Shown one piece after another: positions 16,319 to 25,008 of a stretch of 64,000 nucleotides of DNA. Origin of the DNA: CBDFKY01 sp965248995 (lineage in GTDB: Bacteria > Pseudomonadota > Alphaproteobacteria > Rickettsiales > UBA998); the NCBI GenBank assembly GCA_965248995.1, contig CBDFKY010000006.1:434001-498000 (forward strand). The letters run 5' to 3'. How positions within the stretch are numbered: position 1 is the first letter of the stretch; every line of letters begins with the position of its first letter. A program made the position numbers and the translations under genes. The notes beneath the pieces were generated by a model. It saw only the letters and a list, made by a program, of their open reading frames with translations, was not told the origin of the DNA and searched no databases.

Positions 16319-18322
16319 ATGGCCATTATCAACGGAACACCCGGCAACGACACACTCGACGGCACAACGGCGGATGATACCATCAACGGCGGCACGGGCG
16401 ATGATGTATTAAGTGGTCATGAGGGCAGCGATACATATGTAGTCGGTTTTAATAGTGGGCATGATACTATTTCACCATCTTATGAAAGTTTTCAAGAAAC
16501 CAATGTCATTCAGTTAGAAGCGAACGTCACACTAAGTGATCTACGTTTCACACGATCAACAGGACTTGATTTAGAAATTCATATAGGGACATCATCCTCA
16601 GTATATATACCAGCACAACATCCCTACGGTTTGATAAGCGTTGATCATGTTTTGTTCAGTGATGGAACATCCTTTGACGTCAGAGGCAGTATATACTCCG
16701 TCGGTACAGATGGAAATGATATATTGCATTCAAGATTAGGAGGAAAAGACACCATTGAAGGCGGCAAAGGCGATGATTTAATATATGGGGCGAATGACGG
16801 AGGCGATACCACATTCATCATCGGCAAGAATGATGGTAATGATACCATTCAAGGCGATTACGGAAAAATTATTTTGAAAGATGGAATTTCTGTCGACGAC
16901 TTGCGGTTTGTGTTTAACTCATATCACACCCTTAAAATATTTATTGATGAAACCTCTTCGGTACAGTTTTCTTATGATCCCTATCAAGGAAGATCAACAT
17001 CCGTTCTTTTAGAAGATGGTACGCCTGTTTCAATCCATACACTTACAGGGACGCAGGGCAACGATGATCTCTCCACTTCAGATTATGACAGCACATTTCC
17101 CTACATCTTAAAGGGATTGGGAGGTAACGACACCTTAAGTGGTAATTTTGGTGACAACATTTTAATCGGTGGTACTGGCAATGACAGTATGAATGGAATC
17201 TATGGAAATGATACCTACATCATCGGCTATAATGAAGGAAATGATACGATTAGTACTGATTATAATTATCAAAGCAGTATCATCCAATTTGGTGAAGGCA
17301 TCCACCCAGAAGACCTTACTTTCGCGCGCACTCCTTTTTACAATTACGCGTATGATCTCAAAATCAGTATTGGCAATCTATCATCGGTCACGATTCAGGC
17401 GATTGAGAATGATAATCCACTGATACCCTTACTGCATTTTGCTGACGGTACGATAGTGGATCTGCACTCTTATTTCCCTAATCACGGTACCGAGGCCGCT
17501 GACCACATGAACGGCACAGATTTTAACGATCTTTTCACCGGCTTAGGCGGTGACGACACTATCACCGGGGCAAAAGGGAATGATACGCTGGATGGAGGAG
17601 AGGGCAACGACTCCCTGAATGGCGGTTTCAACAACGATAGCCTGCTTGGCGGTAACGGCAATGATACCCTCCTTGGCGGCGATCAGGACGATACGTTACA
17701 AGGCGACGCAGGGAATGATTTCCTCAACGGTCAGGGCGGCAAGGATATGCTCTTCGGCGGGGAGGGGAACGACACGTTACTGGGCGACGGTTTCAACGAT
17801 ACGCTCTACGGTGGTAACGGGGATGATTCGCTCGATGGCGGGCAGCAGGACGATCTGCTGTACGGCGGCGCGGGCAATGACACGCTGGAAGGATATGTCG
17901 GCAACGATACCCTCTACGGCGAAGACGGCAATGACCTGATCCGTGGCAATCGCGGGGCGGACAGCATTGACGCAGGTGCTGGGGATGATACGATCAACGG
18001 AGGCATTGGTGGCGACACGCTGACCGGTGGTGCGGGCGCGGATATGTTTATCTACGCTGCCACCTCCGACAGCTTTAACAAAATCGCGGGCGGCATCGAC
18101 ACCATCACCGACTTTGAACATGGCGTTGACCATCTCATCCTTACCGGCCTGCATTTCACCGGCCTGGATACCGACGGCGGGCCTACCGAAAAAGGGGAAC
18201 TGCGCCTTGTCTATGATGCGGCGAGCAACCTCACCCATATCCATTCCGACCAGACAGGATTTGACGTGGCGCTCATCGGGAATTACGCGGGTGTCATCAC
18301 CAATAACGATTTTGTGTTTTAA
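16319..18322 (+). CDS. RTX-type calcium-binding secreted protein
   Basis: 667 residues, predicted substrate of a type I secretion system. It opens with two or three RTX nonapeptides (GTPGNDTLDG, GGTGDDVLSG). Three related modules follow (about 45-380), each with DTYxxG..xGxDTI, a later LRF or LTF, and F.DGT, resembling the haemolysin-type calcium-binding-related domain. Residues about 405-580 hold nearly 20 tandem GGxGxDxL repeats that bind calcium outside the cell. The end (MFIYAATSDSF through ITDFEHGVDHLIL to NNDFVF) is a typical type I secretion tail. The ATG at 16319 is chosen for GGAGAG 8 bases upstream; an in-frame TTG lies at 16304. The three-module region is A+T-rich against a G+C-rich repeat block. 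No catalytic domain or transporter gene is visible. Confidence 0.88.
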   Translation: MAIINGTPGNDTLDGTTADDTINGGTGDDVLSGHEGSDTYVVGFNSGHDTISPSYESFQETNVIQLEANVTLSDLRFTRSTGLDLEIHIGTSSSVYIPAQHPYGLISVDHVLFSDGTSFDVRGSIYSVGTDGNDILHSRLGGKDTIEGGKGDDLIYGANDGGDTTFIIGKNDGNDTIQGDYGKIILKDGISVDDLRFVFNSYHTLKIFIDETSSVQFSYDPYQGRSTSVLLEDGTPVSIHTLTGTQGNDDLSTSDYDSTFPYILKGLGGNDTLSGNFGDNILIGGTGNDSMNGIYGNDTYIIGYNEGNDTISTDYNYQSSIIQFGEGIHPEDLTFARTPFYNYAYDLKISIGNLSSVTIQAIENDNPLIPLLHFADGTIVDLHSYFPNHGTEAADHMNGTDFNDLFTGLGGDDTITGAKGNDTLDGGEGNDSLNGGFNNDSLLGGNGNDTLLGGDQDDTLQGDAGNDFLNGQGGKDMLFGGEGNDTLLGDGFNDTLYGGNGDDSLDGGQQDDLLYGGAGNDTLEGYVGNDTLYGEDGNDLIRGNRGADSIDAGAGDDTINGGIGGDTLTGGAGADMFIYAATSDSFNKIAGGIDTITDFEHGVDHLILTGLHFTGLDTDGGPTEKGELRLVYDAASNLTHIHSDQTGFDVALIGNYAGVITNNDFVF

Positions 18323-18516
18323 AACTTATGCTTGATGCCCGCCTGTTTCATCATGGCATTGGCCAGCTCACGCGATTTTATCACCCCGTCCACGGTGATC
18401 CTATGATCGTGCTCCGGATGGGACCATAATTCATGGTCTCCCTTGGCCTGACGCTGAAAGCGCCATCCATGCGCGGTCAGTCGCTCGCAGACTTGCCGGT
18501 AATATCCCTTGGCCAT
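18319..18516 (-). CDS. hicA: HicA-like mRNA interferase toxin
   Basis: 65 residues with the dsRBD-like HicA fold: LTAHGWRFQRQAKGDHELWSHP, where the histidine of GDHELW is the expected catalytic residue, then HRITVDG and ELANAMMKQAGI. HicA toxins cleave mRNA and are neutralised by HicB. The start codon shares one base with the stop of the upstream hicB-like gene, so the order is antitoxin then toxin. It is convergent with the RTX gene and their 3' ends overlap by 4 bases. Confidence 0.82.
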   Translation of the reverse strand: MAKGYYRQVCERLTAHGWRFQRQAKGDHELWSHPEHDHRITVDGVIKSRELANAMMKQAGIKHKF

Positions 18517-18746
18517 TAATGAATACGCTGGGCAATGGCCGTGACTTCACTTATCAAATGGTATGGTATCTGGTCAACCAGTTCACCGTTGGCTTCCAGT
18601 AAATCAGGGATAATCAGGTTCAATCGCGCTACCAAGGCTTGCGTCGTAGGCGCTTCCGTCGCCAATCCCGGTACATCCTCGCTGGTCGCCACCCACATTT
18701 CGGCTTCACTATCCCAGACGGCTTTCACTACAATGGGTCTGAACAT
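18516..18746 (-). CDS. hicB: HicB-like antitoxin (DUF1902 type)
   Basis: 76 residues: VVKAVWDSEAEMWVATSEDVPGLATEAPT is the partial RNase-H-like fold of DUF1902/HicB antitoxins, then LIIPDLLEANGE. It should bind and silence the adjacent HicA. The start at 18746 is chosen because AGGA lies 8 bases upstream; a second ATG at 18761 lacks a ribosome site. No separate C-terminal DNA-binding domain is seen. Confidence 0.8.
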   Translation of the reverse strand: MFRPIVVKAVWDSEAEMWVATSEDVPGLATEAPTTQALVARLNLIIPDLLEANGELVDQIPYHLISEVTAIAQRIH

Positions 18747-18835
18747 GGCTTTATCCTGCATTACATGAATTGCCCAATGATAGCATGGCGACGCTCAAGA
18801 TGAAAGGGCCCATCCTCTGTTCACTTCACCGTTTA

Positions 18836-18980
18836 AGAACCAGTCACGTAAACCCTTTTATGCACCTGCAAACGGTCAATTTACTGCGATTCGATGCTCA
18901 TGTACCTTAAGTACACTGCGCTTCGAGTCTCGCAAATCAACCATTTTCGCTAGCCTAAAAAGGTTTACGTGACTGGTTCT
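18836..18980. repeat. 145-bp long palindrome (MITE-like)
   Basis: Perfect 19-base inverted ends: AGAACCAGTCACGTAAACC (18836-18854) and its complement (18962-18980). The interior also pairs, imperfectly, down to the centre GTACCTTAAGTAC (18902-18914). There is no open reading frame inside. It lies between the hicBA promoter side and the 3' end of the protease gene. No clear target duplication is seen. Confidence 0.85.
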
Positions 18981-18993
18981 AAGAATGATGACG

Positions 18994-19728
18994 TCACTCC
19001 GGCGCGTTGCCCGTATCGCAGAAGATATGCACCACATACTGGCTGGCGATCTGCTCCAGACGGCGTTCGCTCAGTTCGATCACCGCGTCGCCCTGATCGT
19101 AATAAAGCCGGTAGGTATCGAGAAAGCCTTTCAATTCCGCCGCCGTGATGGCGATGTCGCTCTCCGAGATGACTTCCTGTTTGGCGGAAACCTCGTTCAT
19201 CCGCATGACCTTGCTTTTGGCGGTGACCACTCCCACCACGTTGCCGGCCATATCGAGCAGAGGTCCGCCGCTGTTGCCGTGCTGCGCCGCATCCGTGAAC
19301 TGCAGCCAGCGCACTTCGCCCATCGGTCCGGCCAGCGCCTTGATGGTCGCGGTTTTGGTGACGTACGGGCTGTTGATGGAATTGGCTTCGGGGTAGCCCA
19401 GCAGGAACACTTCGGCTTTTTCCTGGATACGGGTATGCATCCATCGCAGGCTCGCGACGCGTTCGGGGCGGTAGCCGGTCTCCAGTAAGGCCAGGTCCTT
19501 CTCCTTATCTATCCCGATCACTTTAGCAGGCAGGGGGCGCCGGTTCTCACCGGTGAAATAGACTTCATCCGGATTCTTGCAGGGCACCACCACATGGGCG
19601 TTGGTGATCAGCTGACCCTGATGGCTGACGAAAAATCCCGTGCCGCTGGAGAGCTGGTATTGCTTCGCTTCGCTGACGCAGGGCACCATGAAAGCGAAAA
19701 GCAGCAGGAGAATGAGTAACCGTTTCAT
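18994..19728 (-). CDS. Secreted trypsin-like serine protease
   Basis: 244 residues. MKRLLILLLLFAFMVPCVSEA is a signal peptide, so the protein is periplasmic or exported. A DegP-like trypsin fold follows with a complete catalytic triad: histidine in ITNAHVV, aspartate in EKDLALLE, serine in AAQHGNSGGPLLD. There is no PDZ domain, unlike DegP/HtrA, so it is a single-domain protease. The start at 19728 is chosen because it begins the signal peptide; an in-frame codon at 19758 is the alternative. It is divergent from the lipid operon, with 152 bases between. Confidence 0.88.
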   Translation of the reverse strand: MKRLLILLLLFAFMVPCVSEAKQYQLSSGTGFFVSHQGQLITNAHVVVPCKNPDEVYFTGENRRPLPAKVIGIDKEKDLALLETGYRPERVASLRWMHTRIQEKAEVFLLGYPEANSINSPYVTKTATIKALAGPMGEVRWLQFTDAAQHGNSGGPLLDMAGNVVGVVTAKSKVMRMNEVSAKQEVISESDIAITAAELKGFLDTYRLYYDQGDAVIELSERRLEQIASQYVVHIFCDTGNAPE

Positions 19729-19880
19729 AAGACGATAGTACCGCGATTTTCTTACCAAGGCGTAAAAAAAATATGTGAGCTTTCGTTTGTTACGTATTTA
19801 TAACCTTGAATTCATTTGTTGTTTTACACCACACGCGTCATAGTCGCCATACATAAGATTTAACATGGCTTAGGAACAGC

Positions 19881-21137
19881 ATGAAGCGCATCGCGATTAT
19901 CGGTACCGGCATTTCGGGGCTGGCTGCCGCGTACCTGCTGCATCGTTCCTACGATATCACCGTGTATGAAAAGGATGCGACGCCCGGAGGCCATTCGCGC
20001 ACGATCGACGTGGAAACCGGGGCTCGACGCATTCCGGTGGATACCGGATTCATCGTGTTCAACAACCGTACGTATCCGCATCTGAGCGCGTTGTTCAGTC
20101 ATCTGAACGTTCCGATCGCGAAGAGCGACATGTCGCTCGGACTGAGTCTGGAAGGCGGCAGGTTCGAATGGGGGTGCCAGGGGTTGAAGGCGGTGCTGGC
20201 GCAACGGAGCAACGCTTTGAAGCCGCGGTTCTGGGGAATGATCCGCGATATCCTGCGCTTCAACAAGATCGCGATGGGTTATGTGGAGCAACATCCGGAC
20301 CTGACGCTCGGCGAAATGCTGACCCGCCTGCAGATGGGAGAAGATTTCCGCCATCGTTTCCTGCTGCCGACCGCCGGGGCAGTGTGGAGTTCTTCCCCAG
20401 AGCAGATACTGGATTTTCCCGCCCTCAGTTTCGTGACGTTTTTTCATCATCACGGCCTGCTTTCGGTGAACGGCCAGCCGCAATGGCTGACGGTAGCGGG
20501 AGGCTCGAAGGAATATGTGGCGCGCGTGACCGCTCCGTTCGCGGAGCGCATAAAGCTCAACAGTCCGGTCGAAAGAGTGATGCGGTATGATTCCCACGTC
20601 GAAATAACGACGAGGGACGGCGAACAGGAGCGCTATGACGGGGTAGTGATCGCCTCCCACAGTGATCAGGCCCTGCGTATGCTGGGGGACGCCGGTGAGG
20701 AGGAGAAAGATATTCTGGGCGCTATTCCCTACCAGAACAACCGCGCGTATCTTCACCGTGATCCTTCACTGATGCCTAAGCGCCATGCCTGCTGGTCGAG
20801 CTGGAATTACCTGTCGGACAGCGCCGTGGACGAGCGTACCCGCATCACGGTGACGTACTGGATGAACCGCCTGCAGAACATTTCAAATGATACGCCCCTG
20901 TTCGTCACGCTCAATCCGCATACGCCGCCACGCGCCGAGCTGATCATCGACGAACATATGTTCGAGCATCCGGTCTATTCGCTGGAAATGCTGGCGGCGC
21001 AGAAGCGCGTCCCGCAGATACAGGGAAAACGCCGGACCTGGTTCTGCGGCGCCTGGCAGCGTTACGGGTTTCATGAGGACGGCATGAAAAGCGCGGTGGA
21101 TGTGGCCCGGCAGCTCGGATGCGAGGTGCCGTGGTGA
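19881..21137 (+). CDS. FAD-dependent amine-oxidase-type oxidoreductase of the lipid operon
   Basis: 418 residues. The N-terminal dinucleotide-binding motif is IAIIGTGISGLAAAYLL, with the acidic ribose-binding segment VYEKDATPGGHSRT; DTGFIVFNNRTYPHL is typical of this subgroup. It is the first gene of seven overlapping genes with DUF1365 and cyclopropane-synthase partners. In Rhodobacter sphaeroides homologues of this set belong to the sigma-E/ChrR singlet-oxygen response and have been linked to furan fatty-acid synthesis, where such a flavoprotein acts as a fatty-acyl desaturase; I recall this from the literature and apply it by analogy. Start ATG at 19881 has AGGA upstream. Confidence 0.85.
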   Translation: MKRIAIIGTGISGLAAAYLLHRSYDITVYEKDATPGGHSRTIDVETGARRIPVDTGFIVFNNRTYPHLSALFSHLNVPIAKSDMSLGLSLEGGRFEWGCQGLKAVLAQRSNALKPRFWGMIRDILRFNKIAMGYVEQHPDLTLGEMLTRLQMGEDFRHRFLLPTAGAVWSSSPEQILDFPALSFVTFFHHHGLLSVNGQPQWLTVAGGSKEYVARVTAPFAERIKLNSPVERVMRYDSHVEITTRDGEQERYDGVVIASHSDQALRMLGDAGEEEKDILGAIPYQNNRAYLHRDPSLMPKRHACWSSWNYLSDSAVDERTRITVTYWMNRLQNISNDTPLFVTLNPHTPPRAELIIDEHMFEHPVYSLEMLAAQKRVPQIQGKRRTWFCGAWQRYGFHEDGMKSAVDVARQLGCEVPW

Positions 21138-21898
21138 ATTCACCCCACAGCCTGCTTATCGCCGAAGTCTCACACCGTCGGGCGCAACCGAAAGTACATG
21201 CGTTCCGCTACCATGTGTATTATCTGTCCGTCGCGCTTTCCGCGTTGAAGCAACTCGGGTGCGGTATCCTGTCCTTCGAGCGGTTCAATTTGATGAGCTA
21301 CCGCGAGGCCGACCACGGGAATCCGAAGATCGCCAATGAAACGTGGATACGGCAGGTGCTGAAAGAATGGAGCCTGTCGGAAGTGACGACCGGCGAGATC
21401 ATGCTGGTGACCATGCCGCGCATCCTCGGATATGCGTTCAATCCCGTCAGTTTCTGGTTCTGCCTGGACGGGGAAGGGGGAATCCGCGCCGTCCTGTCCG
21501 AGGTCAACAATACGTTCGGGGAGAAGCATTGTTACCTGAGCTATCATGACGACAGGCACCCGATCGGGCCGGATGACTGGATGGTGTCCGAGAAAGTGTT
21601 TCATGTCTCTCCTTACCTGACGGTGGAAGGCACGTACCGCTACCGTTTCATTTTCAGTGAAAAGCGCGTTGCGGTATGGATCAATCATGACACGTCCGCT
21701 GGGGAAATGATCGCCACCTCGCTTATCGCCCGGCGTATTCCGCTTAACTCCCGCAACCTGCTGCGGTGTTTTTTCCGCTATCCGCTCGTCACGTTCAAGG
21801 TTATCGCGCTTATTTACTGGCATGCAATCCGGCTGCTGGCGAAAGGGCTTCGTTATCATCGCAAACCGCGCCTCGGCGCAAAGGAGATTACCCGTTGA
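21134..21898 (+). CDS. DUF1365 family protein
   Basis: About 254 residues. HRRAQPKVHAFRYHVYYLSV, MLVTMPRILGYAFNPVSFWFC, AVLSEVNNTFGEKHCY and EKVFHVSPYLTVEGTYRYRF are the conserved blocks of DUF1365, a family of unknown biochemistry almost always paired with the FAD oxidoreductase and cyclopropane synthase found on either side. The start is given as GTG at 21134, which overlaps the previous stop (GTGA) and has AGGTG upstream; an ATG at 21119 would add 5 residues. The end overlaps the next start by 4 bases. Confidence 0.85.
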   Translation: MNSPHSLLIAEVSHRRAQPKVHAFRYHVYYLSVALSALKQLGCGILSFERFNLMSYREADHGNPKIANETWIRQVLKEWSLSEVTTGEIMLVTMPRILGYAFNPVSFWFCLDGEGGIRAVLSEVNNTFGEKHCYLSYHDDRHPIGPDDWMVSEKVFHVSPYLTVEGTYRYRFIFSEKRVAVWINHDTSAGEMIATSLIARRIPLNSRNLLRCFFRYPLVTFKVIALIYWHAIRLLAKGLRYHRKPRLGAKEITR

Positions 21899-23085
21899 AA
21901 CAATTCATCCGCTATACGGTGGTACGCGAATTCATCCGCGGCCTTAAATGCCTGCAGTACGGGACGTTCATCCTGGTGACGCCGGGCGGGGTCGTGCGCC
22001 ATTTCAGGGGAAGCATGTCGAGTGCACCGGAAGCCCGGCTGGAACTGCGTAGCTGGGATGTGATCGTCAATGCCGCGAAGCGCGGCGATATCGGGCTCGG
22101 TGAGGATTACATCGAAGGGTTGTGGGAGAGCCCGGATATCAGCGCGCTGATCGAGCTGTTCTGTCGCAACATGGAGGCGTTCGAGCCGTTCGCCCACGGT
22201 AACCTGATGCACCGCCTCGCGTTTCGCGCCATCAATCTGTGGCGGTCGGGCGGCAGGTCGCAGAGCAGGCGCAATATCCGGGCGCATTACGACGTGGGCA
22301 ATGAGTTCTACCAGCTCTGGCTGGATGAAAGCATGACCTATTCCTCCGCGCTCTATCATGGGAAAACGGACGATCTGAAAGGGGCGCAGGCAGCGAAGTA
22401 CCAGCGGATTCTCGATATCATCGCGCCCGACGGCAATGCTAAGAACGTGCTGGAAATCGGTTCCGGCTGGGGCGGATTCGCGGAGGCGGCGGCAAATGCC
22501 CATCATGAAGTGACGGCACTGACCATTTCGCCCGCCCAGTATGCGTATGCACAGAAGCGTCTTTCCGCGAAAGGACTGCTCAGCCGCGTGAAGTTGAAAC
22601 TGGAGGACTACCGCGATATCCGCGGAACGTTCGATGCGGTCGCGTCGATCGAGATGTTCGAGGCGGTCGGTGAAAAACACTGGCCGACCTATTTCCGCAC
22701 AGTGAAAAACCGTCTGAAGCAGGGTGGCAAGGCCGTCATCCAGACGATCACCATCCAGGACACGCTGTTCGACGATTATCGCACCCGCAGCGATTTCATC
22801 CGTCAATATACGTTTCCGGGCGGAATGCTGCCTTCCGTCAAGCGCTTCCGGGAAGAGGCGGGACGTGCTGGGCTCAAATGCCGTGAGGTCTATGCGTTCG
22901 GGCTGGACTACGCCCATACTCTTGAGGAATGGCTGAAGCGATTCGACGCGAGCCGCGAGGCGATCCTGCATATGGGATATAGCGAGTCGTTCATCCGCAG
23001 CTGGCGGTTTTACCTGAGCATGTGTATCGGGGCGTTCAGTGCGGGGCGTACCAACGTCGTACAGGTCGAGCTGGAACATGCGTAA
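21895..23085 (+). CDS. cfa: Cyclopropane-fatty-acyl-phospholipid synthase family methyltransferase
   Basis: A 396-residue SAM-dependent enzyme that methylenates or methylates unsaturated acyl chains of membrane phospholipids. Key segments: RRNIRAHYDVGNEFYQLWLD with MTYSSALY, the SAM-binding LEIGSGWGGFAEAA, ASIEMFEAVGEKHW and YTFPGGMLPS. The start is TTG at 21895: a strong AAGGAG lies 8 bases before it and it overlaps the preceding stop (TTGA). Earlier ATGs would overlap DUF1365 deeply. It ends overlapping the following gene by 8 bases. In this operon type the enzyme may make a branched or furan precursor instead of a cyclopropane; the sequence cannot say. Confidence 0.93.
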   Translation: MKQFIRYTVVREFIRGLKCLQYGTFILVTPGGVVRHFRGSMSSAPEARLELRSWDVIVNAAKRGDIGLGEDYIEGLWESPDISALIELFCRNMEAFEPFAHGNLMHRLAFRAINLWRSGGRSQSRRNIRAHYDVGNEFYQLWLDESMTYSSALYHGKTDDLKGAQAAKYQRILDIIAPDGNAKNVLEIGSGWGGFAEAAANAHHEVTALTISPAQYAYAQKRLSAKGLLSRVKLKLEDYRDIRGTFDAVASIEMFEAVGEKHWPTYFRTVKNRLKQGGKAVIQTITIQDTLFDDYRTRSDFIRQYTFPGGMLPSVKRFREEAGRAGLKCREVYAFGLDYAHTLEEWLKRFDASREAILHMGYSESFIRSWRFYLSMCIGAFSAGRTNVVQVELEHA

Positions 23086-23740
23086 TTCCGATGACGTCCA
23101 CTCCCCCCTTGAGGGGGAGTCAAAACACGTTGTGTTTTGGTGGAGGGCCGCTTCTTTCTTTAGAAACCCCCCACCCGATCGAACCGCGCCTATGGCTTGT
23201 TCTCCCGGATTCCCCCTCAAGGGGGGAGTAGTCATCCTTCTTTTGTTATTGTTTTCTTTTTCCGCCCGCGCGCTTCCACCCCCTTGCACCGGAAACGTGA
23301 TTCATGCCGCGCATCCTTACGGGAAAGCCTCCTTGTACAAACTGCTGTTCCATGTCTATGACGCCGAATTCTGGACCGATGACCCGCAAGGCTGGAACAT
23401 GAAAAGTCCGCACGCGCTTTATCTTATCTATCGCGTAAGTATCGACAAGGCGGATCTGGTGGAACGCACGCTGGAAGAACTGCATCGCGACAAGGCGGTG
23501 ACGGAAGCCATGATCGCTGAATATCGCAAACACCTGCCTGTCCTTTTTACCGATGTAAAAGATGGCGAGAGCATTACCGCGCTGTATCAACCGGACAACG
23601 GCATTACTTTCTGCCATGACGGCATCGTCACCGGTGTTTTGAAAGACCCTGCCCTGGCGAAACCGTTCATGGGTATCTGGCTGGGCCGGAACAGTTCCGA
23701 GCCTGGCCTGCGCAACGCGTTGCTGGGAAAGGGGGAATGA
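23078..23740 (+). CDS. Exported chalcone-isomerase-like protein with a palindromic repeat inside its N-terminus
   Basis: 220 residues from ATG 23078, which overlaps the end of cfa. Residues about 70-215 match the bacterial chalcone-isomerase-like domain (YGKASLYKLLFHVYDAEFWTDD, then FTDVKDGESITALYQPDNG and FMGIWLG), common in this lipid operon. Residues about 8-51 (HSPLEGESKHVVFWW onward) come from palindromic repeat copy C, read in frame. A hydrophobic signal segment VVILLLLLFSFSARA follows directly. Initiation at ATG 23192 would also give a workable signal peptide, with its first residues supplied by the repeat. The end overlaps the MFS gene by 4 bases. Confidence 0.75.
   Translation: MRNSDDVHSPLEGESKHVVFWWRAASFFRNPPPDRTAPMACSPGFPLKGGVVILLLLLFSFSARALPPPCTGNVIHAAHPYGKASLYKLLFHVYDAEFWTDDPQGWNMKSPHALYLIYRVSIDKADLVERTLEELHRDKAVTEAMIAEYRKHLPVLFTDVKDGESITALYQPDNGITFCHDGIVTGVLKDPALAKPFMGIWLGRNSSEPGLRNALLGKGE
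23100..23230. repeat. Nested palindromic repeat, copy C, within a coding sequence
   Basis: Outer arms CTCCCCCCTTGAGGGGGAGT (left) and ATTCCCCCTCAAGGGGGGAG (right) are inverted copies. Inside is AAAACACGTTGTGTTTT and a GGTGGAGGG/CCCCCCACC pair. It lies between the cfa stop and the mature part of the chalcone-isomerase-like protein and stays open in that gene's frame. Confidence 0.85.
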
Positions 23741-25008
23741 ACGGGCAGGCTTCCCTGCTGCGTTACGGGGCGCTCGGCATCCCGCTGGCGTTCGCGGGCC
23801 TGCCGATCTACCTCCATATTCCCCACCTCTACGCCACCGCGTATCATATGGACCTGGCCGCTATCGGTTTCATCCTGCTGGTCATCAGGGCGGTGGATGC
23901 GTTTCAGGATCCGTTGATCGGCCTGCTCTGCGACCGCTCACGGCTTTCCCGTCGCCGGATCGTCATCCTCGCCTCGCTGCCGTTGACGTGTGCGTTCATC
24001 GGCCTGTTCCATCCGCCTGCATGGGTGCAGTATCCGACATCACTCGGCTGGTGGCTCGGCGGCATGATGATGATCGTCTCCACCGCGTTTACCGTGATGA
24101 TGATCCAGTATTATGCAAGCGGCATGAATTACGGGGAGGCGATGCAGACACGCCTTTCCGCCTTTCGCGAGGGAGGCATACTGCTCGGCGTGATGCTCGC
24201 CTCGATCCTGCCGACCGTATTGATCGAACAGGTAAAATTACCGGTAACGGCCGCGTACGCCTTCTTTAGTCTGGCGCTGATGCCCCTGATGGGCGCGGGC
24301 CTTTTCGTGTCCCACGGGACCTTATCCGCTGCCGTCTCTTCTCCCGCCAGTCGCCCCCGATTGCGCGACGGGTTTGAGTTATTGAAAGTCCCGGCGGTTA
24401 CCCGGACTCTGCTGCTGTTTTTCTGTAATGCTTTGCCTTCGGCCATTACCAGTACCTTGTTCCTGTTTTTCGTGTCGGATGTGCTCCATGCATCGGGGCA
24501 GAGCGGCGGATTCCTGCTGACGTATTTCATCGCCGCAGGGGGTTCGGTGCCTTGCTGGGCGTGGCTGGCGGAGCGGTGGAATCCTGATCGCGTGCTGGCG
24601 GCCGGCATGACACTGGCGATTATTTCCTTCATCGGGGCGTATTTCCTTGTTCCGGGGGATACGACCGCTTTCTATGTCATCTGCGGATTTTCAGGGATAG
24701 CGATGGGGGCCGACACTACCCTGCTTCCGGTATTGTTCGCTTATGCGCTACGCAGGCATTCTCACGCTTCTGCCTTCGCGTACAGTCTGTGGCACGGACT
24801 CAGCAAGCTGACGCTGGCTTTCGCGGCGGGGGTCGTGCTGCCGCTGCTCGCCTGGTGGGGATACCAACCGGCGGAACTGGCCGGACCGTCCCAGGTGCAG
24901 GCTTTGAGAATCACGTACGCGGTGATTCCCTGTCTGCTGAAAGGAGTGTCACTGATCGTATTGTTACGGCTTTCTTCCCTATCCACGTTTACCAAGGAAT
25001 CTCTCTGA
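23737..25008 (+). CDS. MFS transporter (GPH/melibiose-symporter type)
   Basis: 423 residues with about 12 membrane helices. The N-terminal pattern LVIRAVDAFQDPLIGLLCDRSRLSRRR is the sodium/sugar (GPH) symporter signature, where the aspartates line the cation site. Members of this family recur in the FAD/DUF1365/CFA operon; the substrate is unknown and may be lipid-related. It overlaps both neighbours (4 bases upstream, 1 base downstream), so it is translationally coupled. Confidence 0.85.
   Translation: MNGQASLLRYGALGIPLAFAGLPIYLHIPHLYATAYHMDLAAIGFILLVIRAVDAFQDPLIGLLCDRSRLSRRRIVILASLPLTCAFIGLFHPPAWVQYPTSLGWWLGGMMMIVSTAFTVMMIQYYASGMNYGEAMQTRLSAFREGGILLGVMLASILPTVLIEQVKLPVTAAYAFFSLALMPLMGAGLFVSHGTLSAAVSSPASRPRLRDGFELLKVPAVTRTLLLFFCNALPSAITSTLFLFFVSDVLHASGQSGGFLLTYFIAAGGSVPCWAWLAERWNPDRVLAAGMTLAIISFIGAYFLVPGDTTAFYVICGFSGIAMGADTTLLPVLFAYALRRHSHASAFAYSLWHGLSKLTLAFAAGVVLPLLAWWGYQPAELAGPSQVQALRITYAVIPCLLKGVSLIVLLRLSSLSTFTKESL

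Noticed and set aside
21856..23289. 477-codon open frame on the minus strand
   Set aside because: Opposite cfa and the repeat; biased composition, no motif.
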